Positions 22,140-32,870 of a DNA stretch of 64,000 nt are shown here, in pieces. Source of the stretch: Hermetia illucens (taxonomy: Eukaryota > Arthropoda > Insecta > Diptera > Stratiomyidae); the NCBI RefSeq assembly GCF_905115235.1, contig NC_051852.1, positions 159,792,164 through 159,856,163 on the forward strand. The letters are read 5' to 3'. Both the position numbers and the translations under genes were made by a program. The notes beneath the pieces are model-generated. The model searched no databases and was not told where the DNA came from. It saw only the letters and a program-made list of their open reading frames with translations. The first letter of the stretch is position 1; every line of letters begins with the position of its first letter.

Positions 22140-24115
22140 TCCTATTTCCCCTAGGTTTATTACAATATGTGCAATAAGAGAAGCGCTGAGATCAACCTTG
22201 AAATTGATTACCAACTGATTGTCGCTTATGTTCGCTTGCGTATTTTGTCCGCCACTATTCACAGATTTGGGGAGCTGCTACCCCTTAAGCTCAGCATCGA
22301 CCGCTCGACAGTGGAATAGCTCTCTTGCTAATCGAACAGCAGATGGACGGAGTAACCCACCTGAGAATATCGATGAGAATTGGGCTGTTTCTTTTTTCTC
22401 GGATGCTACACAGGTAGCCAGGCGCAGACTGCGGAATCGAGGAAGCGGATCGATGAATGGAAAGGTCTACTGACCGCTGCCGGTGATGGCGGGTTTGACG
22501 CGCTTGAACTCCAATACCGAGCGAAATCCCAAGAAGTTCAGCGTACTGTACGCCGTGATAAAAAAGAATTTGCTATTGCGCTGGTCAGGGAAGTGGAAGA
22601 TACCCCAGAACACAATGAACAGAAATGCATACCGAGCGTTAGCTCGCATGTGGCCGCGAAGTTTTCGATAATCCTGTGAAGGACGTCAACAATCGGCTTC
22701 CAATCCACGATGACCAACAACTGAAGAAGTGGAAAGAACATTTAACCACGATACTCAGCCGTTCTACATCCGATGGGGTTCCTCTTTATGTGGATGAAAT
22801 TGCTGGTCACCGAATGCGGATACGAACTGTGCCTTTTAGCAGAAGAGGAACCATTTCAGCCATCAATGCACTAAAGCGGAGTAAAGCCACTGGGCTTGGC
22901 CATCTCCCCGCAGAGTTATTTATCGCCGCGCCTAGAGTCTCCGCAGATCTGCTGCTTCCACTTGTACGAAAATATTGAGAATCCGAGACCTTTGCCAGAG
23001 AATGGAAGAATGGGATAATCGTTAAGATTCCAAAGAAGGGCACCCGTTTTGAGTGTGACAATTGGAGGGGTATCTGCGTGCCGCTGCAAAGATAATGGCT
23101 AACATAGTCCTGGAATGCATGAAAGAACATTTCGAACGCTTGATTGACAGAGAACAGGCTGAGATCCGATCTGGATCCTCCCGCATTGACCACATCAACC
23201 CTCAACGGATCATTTTGGAATAGTGCGCGGAGTTTAAATCTTCACTTCACCTACTCTTTATCGATTTCAAAAAATGCTTTCGATAGCGTGAACAGGGGGT
23301 ACTTCTCAAGTGTTCTACTCAATAGGGCATATGATGGCGCAAAATATCTAGTGGCGCTCAGAGGCAAAATCCTGTCGCATCCTGCCGCCGATATTATTTC
23401 TTTTTGTTATCGGTGACGTTTTTATTGCTGCCTTATCCGAAGAACGTAGAGGAATTCAAAGGGCGATGACATCTTTCCTGAAAACCCCCAACTTCGTTAA
23501 TGACATCTCTTTGCTCTCTTACTGGGTCATGGACCTTGGCTCTGGATTTGGGAAGAGGGGCAAGTAGAATTGGAGTGAAGATAAACACCAAGAAAATAAA
23601 GGTTCCCAGTCTGACTATTCATGGCACTCTCTCTGTCTCCATTAATGGGCAAAGCATCGGGGGCGTTAATACCAGATGATCCCCACCTTATTAATAGCGT
23701 TAGGTTTCTTTGGCTGATTTGCCTAGAACCTCGCATTGTAGCTATCTCAACACCAAGATCAAGTTGAGATTGTTCTTTGCAAGAATTCTTTCTGTGTTGA
23801 TATATGGAAGTAGCACATAGAAAGTGATCCTACAGTTAAGCTTCAAGCCTTCGTCAACACCTGTCTGCGTCGTATTATCGGAGTACGCTGGCCTAATACT
23901 CTTACAAAAAAATTGGTGGTGCACAGGGCTGGCACTTGTATGCGTTGTGATCGGAAGGCAGAAATGGCAGTGAATAGGCCACACATTAAGAAAAGGCGAC
24001 AATTTTGTTGCTGGCTACGCATGCAGTGGAGTCGCACCAAGGGCGCTTGGCGCAGAAGGTAGAGGAGGAGTGCAGCCATCTCAGGAAATCGTGGGGGGCT
24101 GAAGCGTATTTCAAC
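22140..24115 (+). mobile_element. RTE (HmRTE-like) LINE, broken
   Basis: Covers the end of the endonuclease, the linker and the reverse transcriptase. Recognisable pieces are NRLPIHDDQQLKKWKEHL (about 22690), SAINALKRSKATGLGHLPAELF (about 22857), a CDNWRGICVP-like piece (about 23055), INPQRIILE and FIDFKKCF-like sequence (about 23195-23285), and VNTCLRRIIGVRWP followed by RRQFCWLRMQW-like sequence (about 23850-24030). Many stops and shifts are present and the YADD region is degraded. It lies between trypsins B and C. Confidence 0.78.
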
Positions 24116-24262
24116 TGGTCCACTTAGAGTAACATGCCTGTGCAGCTAAGTTGGAATGAAACTTCAGAAAGGCCATATTAAGATTTTGAATCATTTTGAA
24201 GGCTCGGTTGTGTTTGTCCACACCGGACTGATTCTAGTCAAGCCGTTGAGGTGTACCGTCCC

Positions 24263-24497
24263 TACATACTCGAAAATAGTGATCACACCCGAGTTTGCAA
24301 GAGGCTCATCTAAAGTGACTCCTGCCACGGCGCCTTAGCGGTACCATATGAGCTGGGATGACCCTTGCGGAACATATTTTCGCATTTTTCGAACCCGGAA
24401 CAAAGTGATAGAGGCTATCGCTCAAACAATTCGACCATCACACCGTGGTGGTTGTGGTTAGGTCCAAATGGCGAGCAGAGCTCCTTGTGGACTCAAT
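24263..24497 (+). repeat. Dispersed repeat Z, short internally shortened copy
   Basis: Matches the beginning of the Z family (TACTCG...GATCACACCCGAGT, CTCATCTAAAGTG, GGTACCAT) and then a middle part (GGTGGTTGTGGTT...GCAGAGCTCCTTGTGG), with sequence between them missing. It lies about 130 bp past the 3' end of trypsin C. Confidence 0.5.
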
Positions 24498-24628
24498 GCG
24501 TGGATTTGAAAACACAATAAAACAAAATGAAAATATTAAATTAATAATAAACTCAATTTATTAATTTTCGATTTCAATTGATTCACATATTAAACTCAAA
24601 AGCCTGCTAACGCTTCAAATCCAACTTT

Positions 24629-25372
24629 TTATGAGTTAGCTTCAATCCAGGACTTAAGAGCAGCAACGTTGGAGTAAACACCTGGATATTGGGCACGAGC
24701 ACATCCGTATCCCCATGATACAATACCAACCAATTTTCCGCTTTGGATCAATGGACCGCCAGAGTCTCCTTGACAGGCGTCCTTGCCACCAGCATCAACA
24801 CCAGCGCACAACATACTTGAGGTAATGGAACCACTTCCGTATTTGCTGTTGCAAGTAGCACTGCTGACAACATTGACATCAACGACTTGAAGGGTTGAAG
24901 CAGCTGAACCTCCTTCACTGGTGGTACCCCATCCAGTAACGGTGACGACGGATCCAGCAGCTGGAGCTGAGCTGGTAAGAGCAATGAGTTGGATAGAGCT
25001 GGACAAAGTGAAGGAACTGGCAAGGATCAAAACGGCGACATCATTGCTCATAGTGCTGCTGCTGTAGCTTGGATGAACCTTGACTTGGGAGACCTTGATG
25101 GAAGTTCCTCCTGAGGTGCGGGAACTGGTACCAGCAACAACACTGAGGACGGAGGCTGAAGTTCCTTGGACACAATGGGCAGCGGTGACAACAACGTTGG
25201 CCTTGTAGAGGGATCCTCCACAAATGTGGCTACCAGAATACCTCAAAGAAATTTGATGAGGGTAGCTTTGAATAGTGGTAGCCTTACCGCCAACAATGCG
25301 CCCATCCAACAATGGGACAACATCAGCGGCAGCGCAGGCAAGTAAAGCGGTCAATACAACAAAACGGAACAT
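24629..25372 (-). CDS. Trypsin C (secreted trypsin-like serine protease zymogen)
   Basis: Minus-strand intronless 247-residue trypsinogen, identical in protein to D and differing from A/B only at residue 169 (Val for Ile). Same signal peptide, Arg25 activation site, triad and Asp198. Its AATAAA signal is at 24557-24562 (minus strand). It forms the left arm of a near-perfect inverted repeat with D; only a few synonymous differences are visible (for example at the serine codon near 25050). Confidence 0.97.
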   Translation of the reverse strand: MFRFVVLTALLACAAADVVPLLDGRIVGGKATTIQSYPHQISLRYSGSHICGGSLYKANVVVTAAHCVQGTSASVLSVVAGTSSRTSGGTSIKVSQVKVHPSYSSSTMSNDVAVLILASSFTLSSSIQLIALTSSAPAAGSVVTVTGWGTTSEGGSAASTLQVVDVNVVSSATCNSKYGSGSITSSMLCAGVDAGGKDACQGDSGGPLIQSGKLVGIVSWGYGCARAQYPGVYSNVAALKSWIEANS

Positions 25373-25845
25373 TTTGAGTGCTGACTTTCGACAGAATCTC
25401 TTCCTTTATATACAATAACAAGCTGGAATGACTGGCATTTCCTAATCAGGGTGAAAATTATGCCCCTGATAAATTAATTAGATTCTTCAGCGTCAGTCGT
25501 AAATCATTTTATTGGAGATTCACTAAGATAGCCTGAACAGCAAAAGCTTAAAGGATAAGTGAGGTTTTATATTCCGCCTTCCTGAAATTTTGACATGTGC
25601 GGTTTGTCTATGCTTTTATCTTATCTAATAAATCCTTATCCTGCTGATAAGATCACCAGGGCTTATGAACTTCAACTAATCTAATTAAATTTCAAAGTAA
25701 ATAGTTTATGATTAATGTCGCCAGAACTGATTGAATTCTTGCGGTTCGAATGGTCCGAATGAAATATTGGGGATTAAAATTGTGATAACATACTGTTTGG
25801 AATGGTATAAAAAGAAAGACATTCCGTTGAAAGTCAGCACTCAAA
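25373..25845. promoter_or_regulatory. Bidirectional promoter between trypsins C and D
   Basis: A 473-bp spacer drives two divergent trypsins. TATA boxes are at 25405-25412 (minus, for C) and 25806-25813 (plus, for D). Both genes share the leader GAAAGTCAGCACTCAAAATG, but little else of the spacer is symmetrical. Four GATA sites are packed in 25616-25651 (TTATC three times, then TGATAAG), with a further GATAA at 25784-25788. A/B have a different leader (CAGCATACAAAATG). Shared GATA control of both genes is inferred. Confidence 0.75.
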
Positions 25846-26589
25846 ATGTTCCGTTTTGTTGTATTGACCGCTTTACTTGCCTGCGCTGCCGCTGATGTTG
25901 TCCCATTGTTGGATGGGCGCATTGTTGGCGGTAAGGCTACCACTATTCAAAGCTACCCTCATCAAATTTCTTTGAGGTATTCTGGTAGCCACATTTGTGG
26001 AGGATCCCTCTACAAGGCCAACGTTGTTGTCACCGCTGCCCATTGTGTCCAAGGAACTTCAGCCTCCGTCCTCAGTGTTGTTGCTGGTACCAGTTCCCGC
26101 ACCTCAGGAGGAACTTCCATCAAGGTCTCCCAAGTCAAGGTTCATCCAAGCTACAGCAGCAGCACCATGAGCAATGATGTCGCCGTTTTGATCCTTGCCA
26201 GTTCCTTCACTTTGTCCAGCTCTATCCAACTCATTGCTCTTACCAGCTCAGCTCCAGCTGCTGGATCCGTCGTCACCGTTACTGGATGGGGTACCACCAG
26301 TGAAGGAGGTTCAGCTGCTTCAACCCTTCAAGTCGTTGATGTCAATGTTGTCAGCAGTGCTACTTGCAACAGCAAATACGGAAGTGGTTCCATTACCTCA
26401 AGTATGTTGTGCGCTGGTGTTGATGCTGGTGGCAAGGACGCCTGTCAAGGAGACTCTGGCGGTCCATTGATCCAAAGCGGAAAATTGGTTGGTATTGTAT
26501 CATGGGGATACGGATGTGCTCGTGCCCAATACCCAGGTGTTTACTCCAATGTTGCTGCTCTTAAATCCTGGATTGAAGCTAACTCATAA
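25846..26589 (+). CDS. Trypsin D (secreted trypsin-like serine protease zymogen)
   Basis: Plus-strand intronless 247-residue trypsinogen, right arm of the C/D inverted repeat. Same domain layout as the other three: signal peptide, nine-residue activation peptide, IVGG at 26, His66/Asp111/Ser204, Asp198. It shares with C a stop context (GCTAACTCATAA) and Val169, and differs from A at about 20 synonymous positions. AATAAA signals are at 26650 and 26672. Confidence 0.97.
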   Translation: MFRFVVLTALLACAAADVVPLLDGRIVGGKATTIQSYPHQISLRYSGSHICGGSLYKANVVVTAAHCVQGTSASVLSVVAGTSSRTSGGTSIKVSQVKVHPSYSSSTMSNDVAVLILASSFTLSSSIQLIALTSSAPAAGSVVTVTGWGTTSEGGSAASTLQVVDVNVVSSATCNSKYGSGSITSSMLCAGVDAGGKDACQGDSGGPLIQSGKLVGIVSWGYGCARAQYPGVYSNVAALKSWIEANS

Positions 26590-26739
26590 ATAAAACGATT
26601 CACGATACGAGTTTGTGACGTTGAGTTTAATGTCAAAATAGCTTAAATCAATAAAGAAGCAAAACTGTTTGAATAAAAATTATAAATTAATTCATTTGTT
26701 TTTCTTATGATGGAAAATCTCCCCTATCTGGGCCCACAA

Positions 26740-27260
26740 GCCTTAAAAAATGATGACCTTTCAAAGTACGATTTAATGATATGATATTGGTAAAGTTGGT
26801 ATTTTCAATTCTACTCTGCAGGGGGAGGACATGCGGAAGGAAGAGGAATCTTCCCCCTTTCTAATCCCTGTGAAGGATTGCTGGAGTCAGCCCCTTATGT
26901 CACGGCCCCTCGAATTGGAGCTATTTTTCATGTCTAAGGGTAAGGTTCAATTTTGAACACAATCTTTATGGAGGGGGGAAAGAAACGGGGTTTCTCGCTC
27001 TTAAGCCCCGTTGGAAGATCGCGGCAGTCATCCCGCCCCCGCCCCTTCAAAAGTATCTAATACTTCAAACCAGGGGTATTTTCATATCATCATGGTAAAG
27101 TTTGATCTGCCAACCTCACTCGCGGAATTATAAGGGTAATCAGAGCATCCAAGAAAAAGGAAAAGGTCACCCTTTTTATCCTCGCTGGAAACCCGTAGTA
27201 ATCACTACTCTAAAAAAACTTAATGTGCCCCAAAAAGGATCTATTTTCATATCATTAATA
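26740..27260 (+). repeat. ~165-bp repeat family W, about three degenerate units
   Basis: Imperfect units arranged in series. Each shows, in order, a TTAAAAA(G)T-GATGACC-TTCAAA start, GCTATTTTCATATCA, GGTAAAGTT, a TTCAATTTTGAAC-type block, a G-rich GGGGGAAAG block and a TCATCCC end. Related units occur at 6690-6960, 43320-44170, 55430-55760 and 56230-56560, some inverted. Noncoding; unit length estimated by eye. Confidence 0.5.
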
Positions 27261-27720
27261 AGTTTATTGTTAAGGCAGCGGTCGTCGCTAGAGCACAAAT
27301 ATGTTTCTAAGCCAAATAGTTTGAAGGTAGACAAAGAAGTCTTTGAAACAGAGACCCAAGGTAAGATGGACAGAAAAACGAGGGATTAGTCAATAAAACA
27401 TAAATGTGGATTAATCAAGTACATATTTATATTGATTCAAACTCCCAGATAGTTTGCATGGCGCATTTTAACAGCACTTGATGGGGTCCCAAAGATGGAT
27501 TGGCGCATCAGCATGTACCTTGTTTAGGCCTGCCATAGTAAAGAACTCCAGCCATCCAGCTTTTGGGCTGAGGTCGCCATCTGTTCATCTCAGGCACGAT
27601 TTGCCACGTCCACCTTTTTGGACAGGATCATTCTCATCCACATGGATTATCTACAACCAGGCGGCCGTGGCATCGCCCATTATATATTTTTCGAAAGTTG
27701 CTCGTCTCGAACGTGGCTAA
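27260..27720. other. Unassigned
   Basis: Nothing recognisable apart from short frames. The stretch separates repeat family W from the following LINE remains. Confidence 0.5.
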
Positions 27721-28370
27721 GTGTTCTTGCTAAGAACCAAAGTCCTTAAGAAATGCATCAGGACTTGACTTAAGCTTTGACCGAATAGTGAGACCCTTCG
27801 AACGGAAAATTTTTTGTAAGCTGAAATTAGCTTGGTTGGAGGCATTTTGTACATCGCGGATTGTTCTTCCCATGATGTCAATACCGTCCGCACAGGCCTG
27901 TAGTTGGGTGCACTTAAAAAGGATGGTACCTCTAATATTTACTTCAGCATCATGAATAACTTTCTCTGGGACCAGGTTATAAAGGTTTAACAAAAGGACA
28001 TCCCCTTGTCTTAAACCGTTGTCGATGGTGAAAGGTCTTGAGAGTGATCCTGCTGTTTATTTCTTCATTTGCACCATGTTTAGGGTCAACCTAGTGAATC
28101 TAATCAATTGAGTGGAGATACTGTACTTTCTCCTTTTACGCTAGGTATCATCGTTGGCCTTGAAGTCGATGAAGAGATTGTACAACTGATGGACATATTC
28201 CACCAGTTTTCCCATCGCCTACCGCACAGAGAAAACCTGTTTTATTGCTAATTTGGAAAGAAACCTCCATGTTGTTGGCCGATACTGATATGTATTTGTG
28301 ACCGTACCAATGATAACTTTCTTGAGATGTAAAGATCATTTGGTGATACTTCATTTAGAGGACCTCTGTT
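27720..28370 (-). mobile_element. RTE-type LINE fragment, second family, broken
   Basis: Minus-strand reverse transcriptase piece: NLVPEKVIHDAEVNIRGTI followed by FKCTQLQACADGIDIMGRT, matching FNLALEKLIRDAEVNARVTI and YADDIDIMGRTTRDVQ at 31.2 kb. ADG replaces the catalytic ADD. Upstream on the same strand FIDFKAND and a DNGLRQGD-like sequence are recognisable but interrupted. Confidence 0.7.
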
Positions 28371-28399
28371 ATACGCGCTTATTGTGACATTCGTTTCCC

Positions 28400-29260
28400 C
28401 TTATAGATGTTATGAAGGACTTAATAAATGATAATATGGTTGTCCTTGGTGGGGTATACCGCGTCAACCACACCTACGCGTCATCGCTTGCGGTTACCCG
28501 AAATGCACTTTAGCTCTCCCCACGACTTCCCGAGACGTTCGCAATCCCCTTCTGCAGTTCTACGCCCATGGAGCAACCGACTCATCGGTCGTTGTGGGAT
28601 AATGGATTCCACTGCATGCGCAGTCCGTAACGCAGTTGTTGCCCCTCCTTAAAAAGTGACCTATCCACTACCACTTCCGTCTTCCTTAACTACCAGTGCG
28701 TGCGAGTGGCAGGCCCGTGCGCCGACCAAGTTGGTCCTTTAAAATAGAGGGTCAGACTAGCGCCCGCCGATGACACGACGCAGGCAGGTATTGACGAAAG
28801 CTTGAATTTTTTGGGTAACATTGGAGTTCACTTTCCATGTGCTACTTCCATACAGCAACACAGAAAGAACACTAGCACAGAACAGTTTCAACTTGTTCTG
28901 TTGTTGGTGTTGAGACAACTGCATTTCCAAATTTCAGACAGGGCAGCGAAAGAGGATCTAGCGCTGTTGATGCGTCGGGCGACATTCAATTCGTTGCGAC
29001 CGTCCGCAGAAACCGGGCTTCCAAGATATACAAATTGACGCTTTCGATGCTCTACCCGTTAGTGCAGATAGGGAGAGTGTGCTGACCCGTCAGACTGAGA
29101 TCCTTGGTTTTGTTGATGTTTATCTTCTTTCCAAATACAGAGCCATTTGGCCAAGGTCCATGACACGGTGAGAGAACAAGCAGATGTCATCAACGTAGTC
29201 GAGGTGAAGGGCTTAGCTATGGATAACTTATCCAATTGTTAGAGGGGATTCAGCTAAGCT
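28400..29260 (-). mobile_element. RTE (HmRTE-like) LINE 3' half, broken
   Basis: Minus-strand 3' half of the reverse transcriptase: LDYVDDICLFSHRVMDLGQMA (about 29200), KLKLFCASVLSVLLYGSSTWKV (about 28860) and AFVNTCLRRVIG (about 28795), then the tail to about 28410. YVDD replaces YADD. A weak match to the endonuclease (FARKEIHKQKW, about 29350-29300, same strand) may belong to the same copy with the middle lost. Confidence 0.75.
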
Positions 29261-29419
29261 GAGAAAGTGGGGTTCGGTTAACACATAAGTGGAAATAGCT
29301 CCGTGTTGAGAATCCACTTTTGTTTGTGGATCTCTTTCCTCGCAAACCAGATACTTTCAATAACAATTTCGTGTGACACTGCTAGTTGAACAATCCTCAG
29401 TGATTGCTAGTTCTTGCAA

Positions 29420-30150
29420 GCTATGAGAGCCGACATATTGACCGAATACCGGCTCTATCCGTACATAGGTTTTAAAATCTCCAAGTTTAATTTTGATATC
29501 ATACTTAGGGCCATTCCTTCGACTTTGCCCCGTAGGAAATATCTTTCTTCGATTCCTCGGTCTCCTTTGTTGGTTTATATTTCGAAATTTGCCTCGAAAG
29601 CGCGAAGTACATTTGTTATGTTTTTAAAGTCGATAACAGCAGGTCTCATTTGTACGCTGACTGGGGAACCTACTCCGAGCAGACGGTTTACTAGGTGTAT
29701 GCTAGAGTATGTAGTGAAGTGACTCTTCCCCAGCATACCGGTCCCTTTGCAGCATATATGTGCAACGCTGTGACGTCACCCTTATATTGGAACAACCGCT
29801 TAGTAGCGCTTTTTCTATGCAAGGAGAACATGTTCCATGGGATAAAGCGCAAATTGGTGCCCCGTTTTCACCGCCACCCAGTCCGAGGCTCCTTTTCTGA
29901 CTCTGTTACTCTGATTTCCCTAGTTGGATTGTCAGCCCTATCGCAGCTGGAGGACCAGTTGGTCCAATTTCCCCTGTTTTTAAGCGTGAGAGACTCGTCT
30001 GCAAATTTTCATTAAGAAAGAACTCCGCGCGATCACCACGTGGTAGTAGAGCTCTTGGTATTGGCGATTCAGGACTATGCTACCCTTTGACCACCAAACC
30101 AAAAAACATAGCTCGTGACAAAATCTTAGAAGGAATTTGACTCCTACAAA
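29420..30150. other. Unassigned
   Basis: Short open frames on the plus strand only. Position between two RTE pieces suggests more decayed LINE sequence, but I see no motif. Confidence 0.4.
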
Positions 30151-31735
30151 AAAATAAATAATCTTGCTACTGATTTTTGGAGATTAAGCGGTATCAAACG
30201 GTGGACTGCAATAACCACAGTCAACAGAGGACCTGGAGATGAAGCATCAACAAATGATCTTCACAACCACCTAAAGAATGTTATCATTGATACGGTCACA
30301 AACATACTTGGCCCCAGCCGAAAAAGGAGTCGGAACGGTTGGTTTGACGTTGAATGTACGCTAGCAACGGAACGGAAGAATGCACCAGGCGCGGAAGTTT
30401 TACCAACAAGTCAGCAGGATGAAGCGTTATACACCTCGATGCTGATCCTGCCGAGGAGGAAATCTGATTTCCGACAAAATGGGCATATTGGAGTGATGGG
30501 TCGAGTACTTTGATGAACTACTGAACAACCAGAACATCGGCGAGTTGGAGGTCCAGCCAACTTAAGACGACGGACAAATACTGCCAGCACTAAGTTCAGG
30601 AGAAACAGTCCGTGCAATTCATCGGCTAAAAAATCATAATCATGGAATTACAGCCGAATTGGTTAAATATGGAGGTGACCAGTTACACCGTGTGGTTCAT
30701 CAACTTATGCTCAAGGTATGGGACAGCGAATCAATGCCTGACGATTGACACCAAGGGATTATCTGCCTTATACATAAAAAGGAAGACATCACACAGTGCA
30801 GCAATTATAGAGGTATCACGTTGCTGAGTACCATTTATAAGATATTCTCCGCTATCTTGCTATCCCGAATAGCCCTATACGCCCAAAACATCATTGGCCC
30901 ATACAAAAGACGCTTCACTCCAGGCAAATCAGCAACAGATCAGATTTTCTTTTTGCGGTAATCGATGGAAAAACTTTAGGAATATGGACATCATTGCACC
31001 ATCTTTTCATCGACTTTAAAGCCGCCTATGATATAGCCATGGTAAAACAGTACACGGCCATGAGAGAATTCGGTATCCGGACGAAATTGCTAAGACCGAC
31101 TAGGCTGACCCTGGCCAATGTGCGAAGCCAGATAAAAGCAGCAGGATCACTTTCAAGACCATTCGACATCAACAACGGTCTACGACAAGGGGATACGATA
31201 TCATGGGTCCTCTTTAACCTGGCCCTGGAGAAACTGATCCGTGATGCTGAGGTAAATGCGAGGGTTACGATCCTCTTTAAGCCCACCCAACTACTGGCCT
31301 ATGCTGACGATATCGACATAATGGGAAGAACCACCCGAGACGTACAAACTGCCTTCATCCAGATCGAGAGAAGAATCCTCCAAAGAATTTTTAGCCCCCT
31401 ACATGAGGATGGACGATTCCGTAAGCTACATAATGAGCGATACCATGACCGTGAGGTTGTGGATAAAATCCGGTTCAATAGGTTGCGGTGGGCGGATCAG
31501 TTAATCCGTATGGATGAGGATGATCCCACCCGGAAAGTCTATAAGGGCAATACTATGGTAGAAAAAGAAGACGAGGCAGACCCTGCCTGAGATGGATGGC
31601 GTAAGTCAGGACGCCAGACAGCTTTTAGGGATATCGAATTGGTGGACCCATGCGCAAAACCGGGATGTCTGGAGTTCCTTATTAAGGCACGCCTAGACCC
31701 GATACCGGTTGTTGCGCCGTTGATGATGATGGAGT
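30150..31735 (+). mobile_element. RTE-type LINE, second family, broken
   Basis: Linker with RRSRNGWFDVECTLATERKNA-like sequence (about 30330), then WVEYFDELLNNQN (about 30495) and AIHRLKNHNHGITAELVKYGG (about 30620). The reverse transcriptase follows: IICLIHKKEDITQCSNYRGI (about 30760), FIDFKAAYD (about 31006), NNGLRQGDTIS (about 31174) and YADD at 31300-31311. The end has FNRLRWADQLIRMDEDDPTRKV and ELVDPCAKPGC. The endonuclease is missing (5' truncated). Few stops lie within the last 700 bp. Confidence 0.8.
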
Positions 31736-32172
31736 AGGGATATGAACAGGCACTATCTATAGTTTCTGTGAGGAGAGTGATGAAGCCTTCACACATGTTA
31801 TTGGACAACTTCCAGCACTTGTGTAAGGTAGGTTGAGGCACCTGGGAGAATACTTAATACCAGAAGCGACGTCGAAACACTCGGAAGTAATGAAGCGAAA
31901 AGATGGTTTTTTGATAAGGGACAACCCTATTATTCAGATTGTGTGTAAGCACTGAGCAAGGGAGAAAGTGGCTCCCAAAATACCCCTAACTTTTGTAACC
32001 CTCTATTGTGCATGGTTTTGCTTGCAAGAACTACTACTATTACTCCACGGAATCACATCGAAATTATGGAGAACTACGGAAATGGCAAAAGTGTTAGTAG
32101 CCACCTCCCTTTGTCCAAAAAGTGTGTCTACGCCATTTCAGCATTGTATTGTAAAATATGCAAAAGCGTAGT
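31735..32172. other. Unassigned
   Basis: No gene or repeat recognised between the LINE end and the tRNA gene. Confidence 0.5.
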
Positions 32173-32243
32173 TGCATCGGCCGGGAATCGAACCCGGGCC
32201 GCCCGCGTGGCAGGCGAGCATTCTACCACTGAACCACCGATGC
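32173..32243 (-). tRNA. tRNA-Gly (anticodon GCC)
   Basis: Read on the minus strand this 71-nt sequence folds as a complete tRNA. The acceptor stem GCATCGG pairs with CCGATGC and is followed by discriminator A. The D arm has GGTTCAGTGGTAGAAT (A box), the anticodon loop is CTGCCAC and the T arm contains GGTTCGATTCC (B box). The anticodon GCC reads GGC/GGT glycine codons. A TTTT terminator lies about 12 nt downstream. No intron. It is isolated among transposon debris but looks functional. Confidence 0.95.
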
Positions 32244-32870
32244 TACGGATTAAGGCTAACTGTCCGATGATTTTATCTGTAAGATATAGATATTTGCCTT
32301 TTTCCTGGAATTGTAAAAATTGACTTAACAAAAGCAACTTCATACTTACCATAGCAACTAAAGAATAAAACAACCTGAACGTTCTATGACTGACCAGTCA
32401 AATACGTAGAGATATCTTGGATGGTCTTTTTAAGTCAACTACAAGCGCCTCCATTGCCTTTCCCAACTCCTGTTCCACTATTGGAATCGGAACAGTCAAC
32501 TGCCAAGACATAAAACGAAACATCTTTATCAGCACATCAAGTGTCAAAATTTGGTAGTGGCAGGTTAGCAGGTGCCAGTTTCTTTTCGAATTGGGTGATT
32601 TTTGACATAAAAACATCTTCACTTACCTAATCAATTAGAAAACTTGTAAATCTACGGTGGACCAATTCTAGAAAATTAATGGTAAGTAGTGTGTTCAGTG
32701 GAATTGGTGCAGCTCGCCCGCTACTAACCCCTTTCATGTTACGCGGTAAAACTTACCTAAGCCGCCATGCATTTGTGTAATCTCTTTAGTGAAGCTAATT
32801 GTGATAATGAGATTAGTTAGGAGGTCAAAGTGGCATCAAATGTTTCACACATTGGCATCAGCTAACGCAT
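32244..32870. other. Unassigned
   Basis: A minus-strand frame at 32398-32622 (74 codons, MSWQLTVPIPIV within it) has no family I recognise. The rest holds nothing clear. Confidence 0.35.
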
